Origin: Bacteroidota bacterium
Lineage (GTDB): Bacteria > Bacteroidota > Ignavibacteria > Ignavibacteriales > Melioribacteraceae
Direction of reading: 5' to 3'
Assembly (NCBI GenBank): GCA_023397505.1
Contig: JAEWUC010000008.1
Location: 186,001-250,000, forward strand
DNA length: 64,000 bases
The notes under the pieces were generated by a model. It was not told where the DNA came from. It worked only from the letters and a program-made list of their open reading frames with translations, and did not search any database. Positions 1 through 8,175 of this stretch are shown one piece after another. The translations under genes were made by a program, and so were the position numbers. How positions within the stretch are numbered: the first letter of the stretch is position 1; each line of letters begins with the position of its first letter.

Positions 1-2
1 CG

Positions 3-662
3 GGCGAAATTAAAAGCTCCGGTAAAAAACGAGGCGCCGAGGTTGGATTTACACGTTTCTTTATAAATATTGGAAGAATGGATGAATTGAAACCTAATAC
101 TCTTATGGGATTGATTAATGAATTTACCGGCATCGGTGATATTGAAATTGGAAAGATAGAGTTGCTAAAAAGTTTTTCTTTTTTCGAAGTTGATCAGGAT
201 TTTGCCGATACAGTTTTGAAAGCTTTTGACGGCAAAGAATTCCGGGGCAGAAAAGTTTCGGTTGAAGTTGCTGAATCAAAGGGAAGTTCCGGCGGCGGAA
301 GCGGAAGCCGTGGAAGAGAAAGGGGTTTTGGAAAGGAAAGAAGCTTCGGAAGAGATCGCGATCGCAGCGGAGATAGAGGCCGGAGTGACAAAGAAAGAAG
401 TTTTAAAAGAGATCGAGACGGAGGAAGTGAAAAAAGTTGGGGCAGAGAAAAAGGACGCGGCGGAAACCGTGAAAGTAGAAATGATGGCGATGATAGAAAA
501 AAATCCTATGACAGAAAACCGTTCGAGAAAAAATCATTCGATAAAAAACCTTTTGAAAAAAAGTTCGAGAAAAATTTTGATAGAAAAGATAAAAAAGAAA
601 GAGAAGGAAAAAGATTTGATGATAAGCCGTCTTTCGGTATGCGCAGAAAAAGAAAAAGTTAA
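3..662 (+). CDS. DEAD-box RNA helicase, C-terminal part (5' end outside window)
   Basis: Partial gene: the frame is open from base 3, so about 219 C-terminal residues are visible. The segment starting KSSGKKRGAEVGFTRFFINI matches the DbpA-type RNA-binding domain (an RRM-like fold) found at the end of DeaD/CsdA/DbpA helicases, with the typical FFINIGRMDEL opening and a GxxFFEV-like strand. After roughly residue 95 the protein becomes a very basic, low-complexity tail rich in R, G, K, D, E and S, with FGRDRDR-like and KPFEKK-like repeats, ending in RRKRKS. Such tails normally bind RNA non-specifically. The likely role is unwinding structured RNA in ribosome assembly or cold adaptation. The helicase core (DEAD motif) is not in the window, so the exact subfamily cannot be assigned. 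Confidence 0.88.
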   Translation, partial: GEIKSSGKKRGAEVGFTRFFINIGRMDELKPNTLMGLINEFTGIGDIEIGKIELLKSFSFFEVDQDFADTVLKAFDGKEFRGRKVSVEVAESKGSSGGGSGSRGRERGFGKERSFGRDRDRSGDRGRSDKERSFKRDRDGGSEKSWGREKGRGGNRESRNDGDDRKKSYDRKPFEKKSFDKKPFEKKFEKNFDRKDKKEREGKRFDDKPSFGMRRKRKS

Positions 663-703
663 TTTTGCTTAACAACATAAAAACCAATTTGAATTAATGG
701 TGA

Positions 704-1708
704 ATGAAGATGGGCAAGATAAATTTCAATAAAAACAGATATGAAAACATGCAATATCGCCGGTGTGGTAAAAGCGGTTTACTACTTCCGGTTGTTTCAA
801 TGGGTCTTTGGCACAACTTCGGCGATGTTGATGATTTTCAAACAGCAAAACAAATTATCTTCAAATCATTTGATCTTGGGATAACACATTTTGATTTAGC
901 AAATAATTACGGCCCGCCTCCGGGCAGCGCGGAATTAAATTTTGGTAAAATTCTAAAAAAAGATTTGCTCTCTCACAGAGATGAATTAATAATCTCTTCT
1001 AAAGCAGGCTATTGGATGTGGGACGGACCTTACGGCGATTGGGGTTCTAAAAAATATTTAGTTTCAAGTTTGGACCAAAGCTTAAAACGAATGCAGCTTG
1101 ATTACGTTGATATATTTTATCATCACCGCCCGGATCCGAATACTCCGCTCGAAGAAACAATGGCGGCTCTTGATTTAATTGTCCGGCAGGGTAAAGCGCT
1201 TTATGTCGGCATATCTAATTACGGTGCGGAACAAACGCGCGAAGCATATAATATTTTAAAGGGCATGGGAACTCCCGTCTTAATTCATCAACCCAAGTAT
1301 AGCATGTTCGAACGTTGGATAGAAAACGGTTTAGTCCAAACGCTTGAAGAGTTGGGAATCGGGTGTATATCTTTTTCACCGCTCGCCCAAGGTTTGTTGA
1401 CTAAAAAATATTTTGATGGGATTCCTGAAAATTCCCGCGCGGCCAAGAAACATGGTTTTCTAAAAAAAGATGATGTTACGGAAGAAACAATTAATAAAGT
1501 AAAAGCACTTAATGAAATTGCGCAACAACGGGGACAAACAATTTCACAATTAGCTTTGGCATGGAATTTAAGACACAACGTTATGACATCTGTTTTAATC
1601 GGTGCAAGCAGCGTAACACAAGTTGAAGAAAATGTTGCGGCAATTAAGAATCTTGAATTAGCAAATGAAGAATTGACATCAATCGAAAATATTCTTAAGT
1701 CTAAATAA
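704..1708 (+). CDS. Aldo/keto reductase, YghZ (L-glyceraldehyde 3-phosphate reductase)-like
   Basis: A 334-residue cytosolic NADPH-dependent oxidoreductase with a TIM-barrel fold. The catalytic tetrad is visible: D and Y in FDLANNYGPP, K in SSKAGY and H in FYHHRPDP. The opening MQYRRCGKSGLLLPVVSMGL and the segment WHNFGD closely resemble E. coli YghZ, which reduces L-glyceraldehyde 3-phosphate and detoxifies methylglyoxal. YghZ also has a short extension before MQYR, which supports the start at 704 (an ATG at 710 is equally possible) rather than the ATG at residue 16. It stands 42 bp after the helicase, with no obvious operon partner. The family is certain; the physiological substrate is inferred from similarity. 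Confidence 0.9.
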   Translation: MKMGKINFNKNRYENMQYRRCGKSGLLLPVVSMGLWHNFGDVDDFQTAKQIIFKSFDLGITHFDLANNYGPPPGSAELNFGKILKKDLLSHRDELIISSKAGYWMWDGPYGDWGSKKYLVSSLDQSLKRMQLDYVDIFYHHRPDPNTPLEETMAALDLIVRQGKALYVGISNYGAEQTREAYNILKGMGTPVLIHQPKYSMFERWIENGLVQTLEELGIGCISFSPLAQGLLTKKYFDGIPENSRAAKKHGFLKKDDVTEETINKVKALNEIAQQRGQTISQLALAWNLRHNVMTSVLIGASSVTQVEENVAAIKNLELANEELTSIENILKSK

Positions 1709-1782
1709 CAGACGATAAGGAATGTATTTTAAGAGAAGCAGAGTCCAGCATTATTAATGAACCTCAAACTGACAGCACAGAA

Positions 1783-2364
1783 ATGAATAAGTTCGAAAAG
1801 GATTTCTTCAAAGAGCAAACATTCGAGAAAATTAACTTTAAAGAACAAAAGACAATCAAGATAGAGTTTTATAAATGTACTTTTACTTCCGGCATTTTTG
1901 TTAAGAGCATTTTTGAAAATTGTGTTTTTGAAAAATGTGTTTTTACCAGCTGTGATTTCAGCGTTGTAAAATTCAGCGGAAGTACTTTTATAGACGTAAA
2001 ATTTGTTGATTGCAAAATGATCGGCATCGATTGGACGCTTGTTCAAAAACCAATGAGCATTGATTTCATGAAATGTCTTCTTAACGATTCATCATTCTAC
2101 AAAATGGATTTGCGTTCTTGCAAAATAGATGAATGTACCGCACATAACGTCGATTTTGAAAATGCGAATCTTACTAAAACAATTTGCCGTAAAACAGATT
2201 TCTTGAACAGCAAATTCAACGAAGCGGATATTTCGTCGGCAGATTTTAGAGGTGCTTTGAATTATTTGATAAATCCAAACTATACCAAAATCAAGAAAGC
2301 AAAATTTTCATTGCCCGAAGCTGTAACTTTGCTTAATGCCTGGGATATTATTATTGAAGATTGA
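1783..2364 (+). CDS. Pentapeptide-repeat protein (McbG/Qnr-like architecture)
   Basis: A 193-residue protein built of consecutive five-residue units with F or L at the central position: CTF, CVF, CVF, CDF, VKF, STF, VKF, then further runs such as ANLTK, TDFLN, SKFNE and ADISS-ADFRG. This pattern folds into a right-handed quadrilateral beta-helix. An interruption around MIGIDWTLVQKPMSIDFMKC resembles the hinge seen between helix blocks in the McbG/Qnr group, members of which mimic DNA and protect gyrase. No enzymatic motif is present. Whether this one binds gyrase cannot be read from sequence; many pentapeptide proteins have unrelated or unknown roles. The repeats are unusually rich in Cys and Phe. 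Confidence 0.82.
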   Translation: MNKFEKDFFKEQTFEKINFKEQKTIKIEFYKCTFTSGIFVKSIFENCVFEKCVFTSCDFSVVKFSGSTFIDVKFVDCKMIGIDWTLVQKPMSIDFMKCLLNDSSFYKMDLRSCKIDECTAHNVDFENANLTKTICRKTDFLNSKFNEADISSADFRGALNYLINPNYTKIKKAKFSLPEAVTLLNAWDIIIED

Positions 2365-2433
2365 GAAAGAAAGTAAATTTTTATTAATTGCTTCTGTGAG
2401 TTCGACTTAGTTTTAGAATTGAACGAGGATAAA

Positions 2434-2865
2434 ATGAAATTTGCGCGATGGACATTTATAATTGCGGGAATATATGGCTTGATCATAATTGTACCAATGT
2501 TCTTTTCGGAATATCAAATTGGAATTGATTATCCACCGGCAATAACTCACCCCGAATACTTTTACGGAGTTCTTTCGGTAACACTCGCATGGCAAATTTT
2601 GTTTTTATTTATCGCCATTAATCCGGTTAAATACAAACTTTTAATAATAGCAGCGGTAATTGAAAAATTTTCTTACGGCACCGCACTGATAATTTTGTTT
2701 TCACAAAACCGTTTACCCATGATGATATTAAGCGGTGGAATTATTGATTTGGTTTTAGGTCTACTATTTGTCGTTGCATTCTTTAAAGCGAAAGAAAACA
2801 AAACCGTTGAGCATCTGGAAGAAAAACAAATCAATAATACGTCCAATAAAATAGAGGAAGAGTAA
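2434..2865 (+). CDS. Small four-helix integral membrane protein, unknown function
   Basis: A 143-residue protein with about four hydrophobic segments: residues ~5-25 (FIIAGIYGLIIIVPMFF), ~48-68, ~75-95 and ~100-120. A hydrophilic, Glu/Lys-rich cytosolic-type tail follows (about KAKENKTVEHLEEKQ onward). I chose ATG 2434 because GAGG lies 6-7 bases upstream; an in-frame TTG at 2419 would add only five residues. It has no recognisable catalytic motif and resembles the many small DUF-type membrane proteins of Bacteroidetes and Ignavibacteria. No function can be assigned. It lies between the pentapeptide protein and the sensor kinase with no overlap to either. Confidence 0.75.
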   Translation: MKFARWTFIIAGIYGLIIIVPMFFSEYQIGIDYPPAITHPEYFYGVLSVTLAWQILFLFIAINPVKYKLLIIAAVIEKFSYGTALIILFSQNRLPMMILSGGIIDLVLGLLFVVAFFKAKENKTVEHLEEKQINNTSNKIEEE

Positions 2866-2957
2866 TCTTTAATTTCTATTCTTGTGCACGATATCACGAA
2901 GCATTGTATTTGTAATACCGCCTTTCTATATTCAAAACAAAATTGAAAGCAGATGTG

Positions 2958-5906
2958 ATGAAATTAGACTTCATCGGATATAAAAACAAAAATATAAATA
3001 AACCACTCCTAAATTTTATTCTCCTCTTTACTTTAATAACAATTCTTCTGGCTGTCGGAAGTCTGCTCTATCACAATTATCACAAGGACAAAATAGTTGA
3101 AGAACGTTTTCAATATTTGAGTTACATAGCAGATTTTAAAATGAACCAAATCAATCAATGGATTGACGAAAAAACGGCAGATCTCGAAATTCTAAGAGCT
3201 GGAATTGATGTTCAAAAACTTAACGGTGAAAAAAATATTTCTACCAAATTCAAAGAATTATTCGAAGTAATCAAACTGAACGACCCATTCCGCAATATTA
3301 TTTTAACAGACAACAACTACCGTCAATTAGTTAATACCGCTCCCGATCAAGAAAATTTGATGAACGCAGATTCAATCATGATATTAGAATCGTTGGATAC
3401 AAATCGTGTGCTGTTTTCCGATGCATCAGAAAGAACGGCCGCTAAAACAAAAATGAGATTTTATCTACCGTTTAATATTAATAACGCGGCTAACTCTGGG
3501 TTGGTTCTTGTTATTATCTTTAGTCCACAAAACGTGTTTGAACAAATATTGAATAGGCATTTTGATAAATCACCCACAATTGAATCGTTATTGATAAAAA
3601 CATTTGCAGACAGCGTAATTTATTTAAATAGACTTAGATTCTTGACCGAAGAAAACAAAAAGGAATTCGACAAGAACAAAAAAGCGCTGCTACAAACAAG
3701 TTCTATAAAAGATAGAAAGGGATTTGTTGAAGGCATTGATTATAAGAACGATAAAGTTATTGCATTAATACAAAAGGTACCGGAATCTGCCTGGTTTTTA
3801 ATAACAAAAATCGACAAGTCGGAATTTGATGAACCCATCAATAATTTAGCGAAAATTACAATACTATCATTTACAACAGCGGAATTATTTTTCGCGCTTA
3901 TTTTATTCTGGATTTGGAAAAAAAATATTTCAGCCAATTTAATTAAAATTCACAAGTCCGAACTCGAAAGGACAAAGCTTGAAAACCGGTTTGAAATATT
4001 AGTAAACAGCGTTAAAGAATTAGCAATTTATATTGTGGACAAAAATGGAAATGTTCTTACCTGGAATGACGGTGCGAGAAATATAAAAGGTTTTTCTTCA
4101 GATGAAATTATAGGCAAGCACATTTCAATTTTTTATACCGACGAAGCAAAAGAAAATGATTTACCCGCGCGCTTGTTGAGCGTTGCTGCCGAAGAAGGTA
4201 ATTCACAAGACGAAGGATTTAGGATCAAAAAAGATGGTTCACAATTTTATGCGAGCGTTTATATAACCGCTTTAAAGGATACAAACGGCATTGTGTATGG
4301 ATTTTTAAATATTATACGGGATCTTACCGAAAAAAGAAAAATAGAAGAAGAAATAAAAAAATCACGCGATTTTTATCTAAAACTACTTGAAGATTTTCCG
4401 AATCCTATTTGGCGTTCAGGAACGGACGGTAAATACAATCACTTTAACAAAGCCTGGTTAAATTTTACTGGAAGATCATTTGAAGAGGAGTTGGGAGATG
4501 GATGGACATCCGGCATTCATCCCGACGAAAGAGAAAAGACAATCAATAAATATTACGAATCATTTAACATGCAAAGAGGATTTACATTAGAATATAAATT
4601 AAAGAATGCATATAACGAATACCGATGGCAAATAAATTTTGGAATTCCGTTTTACGGCAACGAAGGTGAATTTTTAGGATTCATTGGTTCGTGTTACGAT
4701 ATTGATGATATGAAAAAGTATGAGAAAACAATCGGCACATTGTTAAGGATCAGTGAGAAATTATATTCATCGCTTGAAATAGATCAGATATTAGATTCGC
4801 TAGTAATTGAAAGCATTAAACTAACCAATGCCGAAAGCGGCTTTGCCTGCATTCTAAATGAAAACCGGTTTGAAACTAAAAGATATTTCAATATTGACCA
4901 TTGGGAGCGTTTTGATAAATATTTTTCGGCGGGCGATTCTTTTATAGGCGAGTTGGAAACTGTAAAAGACGGAATAATCTCAGGTGAATATGAAATCATT
5001 GCTTGTGAAGAAAATAAACCTGCCGCTAAAAAAACCGTAAAACAGTCGATGAAAATTCCGCTAAACGGATCTGCAGGAGAATTAATCGGTTTCTTGGAAA
5101 TCCACAACAAGATGAATAATAAAAATTTCGACAAAGAAGACATCAATTTATTACGATCGGTTGCACGCAATGCTTCAATTGCAATTTCAAAATCTTTGAA
5201 TTATGAAAAACTTAAACAGGCGGAAATTCAACTTAGAAATTCCGAAGCAGAGTTAAGAAACCTTACTGCGCAAATACAGTATGCGCGCGAAGCAGAAAGG
5301 CAAAGCATTGCTCGCGAAGTGCACGATGAGCTTGGGCAGTTATTTACAGGAATAAATTTGAATATTTCTTTGCTGACTGAAATATTAGAACAAAACAACA
5401 ATACTTCTTTTGATGAAATTCTCGATGAACTTCATTCTGTTCAAAAATATGTTGATAAAGGAATTCAAACGGTACGCAATATTTCGGGAAACCTACGTTC
5501 ATATGTACTGGATCATTTGGGACTGGTTCCCGCAATACATGAATACTGCAGGGAGATTGAAAGAATAAGCAATATAAAGTGCGAATTTGATTCCGGGGTC
5601 GAATCTGTAAATTTTGATGATGAAAAAAATATAACGCTATTCCGCATCGTGCAGGAAGCAATCACGAATGTTATTCGTCACGCAGAGGCAACGCGGATTA
5701 AAATAATCTTTGAAGTAGAAGACAATAATCTAAAAATATCTATTGCAGATAACGGAAAAGGTATAGAGTACAAACCGGATGCAGGAAATATGCATTCAAT
5801 GGGAATAATTGGAATGAAGGAAAGAGCAATTTTCCTTGGCGGGAAACTTTTGATTGAAAGTGAAAAAGAAAAAGGAACTAAACTAATTTTGTCAATTCCT
5901 CTGTAA
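2958..5906 (+). CDS. Membrane sensor histidine kinase, NarL-type (HisKA_3), with PAS-PAS-GAF
   Basis: About 982 residues. Domains in order: TM helix (~residues 22-42), an extracytoplasmic sensing region of about 250 residues, a second TM helix (~290-315), PAS (~345-460, with NGNVLTWNDGARNIKGFSSDEIIGKHISIFY split across it), a second PAS (~465-590, around HPDER), GAF (~600-735), a coiled linker, HisKA_3 dimerisation domain with phospho-acceptor His at ~790 in AREVHDELGQLFTG, and an HATPase_c domain with EAITNVIRHA (N box) and DNGKG (G1). It should autophosphorylate and pass phosphate to the LuxR-type regulator encoded 20 bp downstream. Start uncertain: an in-frame TTG at 2943 adds five residues; neither has a strong ribosome binding site. 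The signal sensed is unknown. Confidence 0.92.
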   Translation: MKLDFIGYKNKNINKPLLNFILLFTLITILLAVGSLLYHNYHKDKIVEERFQYLSYIADFKMNQINQWIDEKTADLEILRAGIDVQKLNGEKNISTKFKELFEVIKLNDPFRNIILTDNNYRQLVNTAPDQENLMNADSIMILESLDTNRVLFSDASERTAAKTKMRFYLPFNINNAANSGLVLVIIFSPQNVFEQILNRHFDKSPTIESLLIKTFADSVIYLNRLRFLTEENKKEFDKNKKALLQTSSIKDRKGFVEGIDYKNDKVIALIQKVPESAWFLITKIDKSEFDEPINNLAKITILSFTTAELFFALILFWIWKKNISANLIKIHKSELERTKLENRFEILVNSVKELAIYIVDKNGNVLTWNDGARNIKGFSSDEIIGKHISIFYTDEAKENDLPARLLSVAAEEGNSQDEGFRIKKDGSQFYASVYITALKDTNGIVYGFLNIIRDLTEKRKIEEEIKKSRDFYLKLLEDFPNPIWRSGTDGKYNHFNKAWLNFTGRSFEEELGDGWTSGIHPDEREKTINKYYESFNMQRGFTLEYKLKNAYNEYRWQINFGIPFYGNEGEFLGFIGSCYDIDDMKKYEKTIGTLLRISEKLYSSLEIDQILDSLVIESIKLTNAESGFACILNENRFETKRYFNIDHWERFDKYFSAGDSFIGELETVKDGIISGEYEIIACEENKPAAKKTVKQSMKIPLNGSAGELIGFLEIHNKMNNKNFDKEDINLLRSVARNASIAISKSLNYEKLKQAEIQLRNSEAELRNLTAQIQYAREAERQSIAREVHDELGQLFTGINLNISLLTEILEQNNNTSFDEILDELHSVQKYVDKGIQTVRNISGNLRSYVLDHLGLVPAIHEYCREIERISNIKCEFDSGVESVNFDDEKNITLFRIVQEAITNVIRHAEATRIKIIFEVEDNNLKISIADNGKGIEYKPDAGNMHSMGIIGMKERAIFLGGKLLIESEKEKGTKLILSIPL

Positions 5907-5926
5907 TTATATTTGGAAAAAACATT

Positions 5927-6556
5927 ATGAAAATTGTAATCACAGACGATCACGAAATTGTTCGCGAAGGACTTAAAAAAGTATTCGCAAAACAAAATGA
6001 TTTGGAAGTAGTAGCCGAAGCCGCAAGCATCGGTGAATTACAAAAAATTCTTGATGAAAATAAAATTGATTTGATAACTCTTGATATTTCCCTGCCGGAT
6101 AAAAGCGGTCTCGATTTTGTTAAAGATATAAAAGATCGTTACCCCGACGTTAAAATATTGATGTTCAGCATTTATCCCGAAGAAAAATTTGCAAAGAGAG
6201 CTATAAATTTAGGCGCTGACGGTTATATAAGTAAGAATTCCAAGCCGAGTGAAATTATAAATGCCATAAAAAAAATTGAAACGGGCGGAAAGTATTTAAA
6301 AGCAGAATTAATTGAAGAGCTTTTTTTGCGAACCGGAAAATCCATTGGTGATAAAGCTCACGAAGCGTTATCCAACCGCGAATTTGAGGTTCTGCGTCTT
6401 TTGGCAAAAGGCAACAAAATTTCACAAATAGCAGAATCACTTGGTTTAAGCGTGAATACTATTGCATCTTATAAAACGCGCCTTCAGGAAAAGCTGAATT
6501 TAAAATCCACCGCCGAATTAGTACGCTATGCAATTGACAATAATTTAATAGAGTGA
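5927..6556 (+). CDS. LuxR/NarL-family response regulator
   Basis: A 209-residue two-component regulator. The N-terminal receiver carries the acidic pair D7-D8, phospho-acceptor D53 in LDISLPDKSG and a conserved K in SKNSKPSE. The C-terminal LuxR-type helix-turn-helix spans ~145-205: LSNREFEVLRLLAKGNKISQ, then SVNTIASYKTRLQEKL. It sits 20 bp after the HisKA_3 kinase, the usual partner type, so the two almost certainly form a cognate pair. Targets are not known; the downstream lone receiver and lipoprotein genes are candidates because they follow in the same orientation. Confidence 0.95.
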   Translation: MKIVITDDHEIVREGLKKVFAKQNDLEVVAEAASIGELQKILDENKIDLITLDISLPDKSGLDFVKDIKDRYPDVKILMFSIYPEEKFAKRAINLGADGYISKNSKPSEIINAIKKIETGGKYLKAELIEELFLRTGKSIGDKAHEALSNREFEVLRLLAKGNKISQIAESLGLSVNTIASYKTRLQEKLNLKSTAELVRYAIDNNLIE

Positions 6557-6660
6557 AATTATCTAACAAAACCTGACCGTCTGTTTTCTGCCGCAAAAAC
6601 AACCACATTCTTTTGCAAAATTACACTGCATACAACTCAAGCCGCTAAAATTATCTTCAC

Positions 6661-6684
6661 TCCCAAGAAAAATAATCTTTGGGA
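6661..6684 (+). promoter_or_regulatory. Hairpin overlapping the probable ribosome binding site of the lone receiver gene
   Basis: TCCCAAGA (6661-6668) pairs with TCTTTGGGA (6676-6684) with one bulged T. The right arm includes the GGGA that is the only purine-rich stretch before the ATG at 6689. Folding would hide the ribosome binding site, so it could act as a translational switch. Alternatively it may just be a weak stem with no function. Read from sequence only; no energy calculation was made. Confidence 0.3.
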
Positions 6685-6688
6685 CGAC

Positions 6689-7123
6689 ATGAACATTTTA
6701 ATAGTAGACGGCTATAACATTATGAGAAAAACGATGATCAGGTATCTCGATCTTCAACGCTACTTTGAAAAAGTATTTGAGGCAGGCACTGTAAATAGCG
6801 CAAAAACTATTATACAGAATGAGACGATTGATGTGCTTCTTTTTGATATTCAATTGCCGGATAGTTCCGGCTTGGACCTTGTGCGTTATTCGCAAAACAT
6901 GAAGCACAAGCCGATAATTATTTTATGCTCTAATTACGGGATGCGTAATTACTTAAATACATACGACTACTTATCTATCAATTATTATTTCGACAAATCA
7001 TCGGAACTGACAGATTTAAAAAAACTTATGCGCAGAATTTCAATTGAGCGAAAAGCCAATACAGATAATCATAGACTAATAAACAATAATGAAAATAAAG
7101 GAGGATATTATGAAACTAAATAA
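6689..7123 (+). CDS. Stand-alone response-regulator receiver domain with altered acidic pocket
   Basis: A 144-residue protein that is essentially one receiver domain with a short charged tail and no output domain. It has the phospho-acceptor D53 in FDIQLPDSSG, S81 at the Thr/Ser switch position and K103. The second acidic residue that normally helps bind magnesium is replaced: the N-terminus reads VDGYN instead of VDDHx. Phosphorylation may therefore be weak or absent. Its 3' end overlaps the start of the next gene, a lipoprotein, by 14 bp, which suggests co-translation. It could be a phosphate sink or a protein-interaction module for the kinase upstream; this is inference. Confidence 0.85.
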   Translation: MNILIVDGYNIMRKTMIRYLDLQRYFEKVFEAGTVNSAKTIIQNETIDVLLFDIQLPDSSGLDLVRYSQNMKHKPIIILCSNYGMRNYLNTYDYLSINYYFDKSSELTDLKKLMRRISIERKANTDNHRLINNNENKGGYYETK

Positions 7124-8135
7124 AAATTTCGCAATGATTCCTGTAATTATAATTGCAGCACTCGCATTTTTTAGCGCGTGTAAAGATCCGGTTGGCGTTG
7201 AAGAACCAAATCAAAATACAAGCGCCGAAGCAAGAGCGTTTATGAAAATTGCGGAAAACAGCCCGTCACTTAATTCATTCACACCAAATTATAGTGAAGA
7301 AGAAGCGATGGCCTTGTCGAAAGCTGAGCAAGATTTTAATCCAATAAAAGTTTGGCAGAAATTTAAGCTAACGAGCAAAAATTTAACACTCGAAAAAGAC
7401 AGCACAACAGCGATCGGTACATTCACACAAAATTTTGATGGCACACTCTTTATTGCCGGTTCTTTTCAAAAAGAAACGATGGGTGTAAGTTCTCCAATAG
7501 ATACGGTTATTGAAAAACCATTTTCCACCACGATTACGCGAATGATAAAATTTGATAGAATAGACAATACTGGCAATGATACGCTTGATTGGAAAGTAAC
7601 AGGTATTTCGCTTCCCGCCGGCGGTACCGCGGGGGACGATATCAACATTGTTAAAATTACTTTAACGGCTCACGACGGTTCGGAAGTAGTTATTGATAAT
7701 CCGAATACATTTTTCTTTGATGTTGGAAAAGATAAAAATTACGACTTCGACCGCGACAAAGAAAATTTTGTGAACTTCGGTTTTGGTGTAGGGAACAAAG
7801 TAAAATTTTGGAAAAAACTTTTCACTTGGTATCGAAAAAATCAATATGTAAAACTTTCCGTAGAAATACTCAGCAACTCGCCGGATCCGGATATGTTAAC
7901 AATTACACACGGCGCATCGATGAACGGAAAGCATAAATCGAAAGAAAAGTTTGATCTTGTATCGAGCATTCAAGAAGGAAATTCTTATAGAAAAGTATAT
8001 GAAAGAAATTGGAAAACCGATTCAAATGCCGGCAGAAAACATATTGTAATTAATGCATTGCCAAGGATCTCTATTTACGATTCCGAAAGTGCGGTTATTG
8101 AAAAGACGTGGGGTGTTCCGTATAAAATTCAATAA
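7110..8135 (+). CDS. Putative lipoprotein of unknown function
   Basis: A 341-residue secreted lipoprotein. The signal peptide ends in a lipobox-like FFSAC, predicting lipid attachment to Cys near residue 24. I chose ATG 7110 because a strong AAAGGAGG lies just upstream; the longer in-frame ATG at 7089 lacks one and would put a charged stretch before the signal peptide. The mature part is mixed polar sequence with several beta-type segments and no motif I recognise. It overlaps the end of the lone receiver gene and precedes another lipoprotein by 40 bp. Function unknown; the context suggests an envelope component controlled with the two-component genes. Confidence 0.82.
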   Translation: MKLNKNFAMIPVIIIAALAFFSACKDPVGVEEPNQNTSAEARAFMKIAENSPSLNSFTPNYSEEEAMALSKAEQDFNPIKVWQKFKLTSKNLTLEKDSTTAIGTFTQNFDGTLFIAGSFQKETMGVSSPIDTVIEKPFSTTITRMIKFDRIDNTGNDTLDWKVTGISLPAGGTAGDDINIVKITLTAHDGSEVVIDNPNTFFFDVGKDKNYDFDRDKENFVNFGFGVGNKVKFWKKLFTWYRKNQYVKLSVEILSNSPDPDMLTITHGASMNGKHKSKEKFDLVSSIQEGNSYRKVYERNWKTDSNAGRKHIVINALPRISIYDSESAVIEKTWGVPYKIQ

Positions 8136-8175
8136 TCAGTTATAGAAACAAACATCAACATAAAAGGAGAAGATT

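Noticed and set aside
226..672. Long open frame overlapping the helicase tail on the same strand
   Set aside because: It is a shifted frame of a low-complexity, purine-rich repeat region; it has no ribosome binding site and its composition mirrors the real frame.
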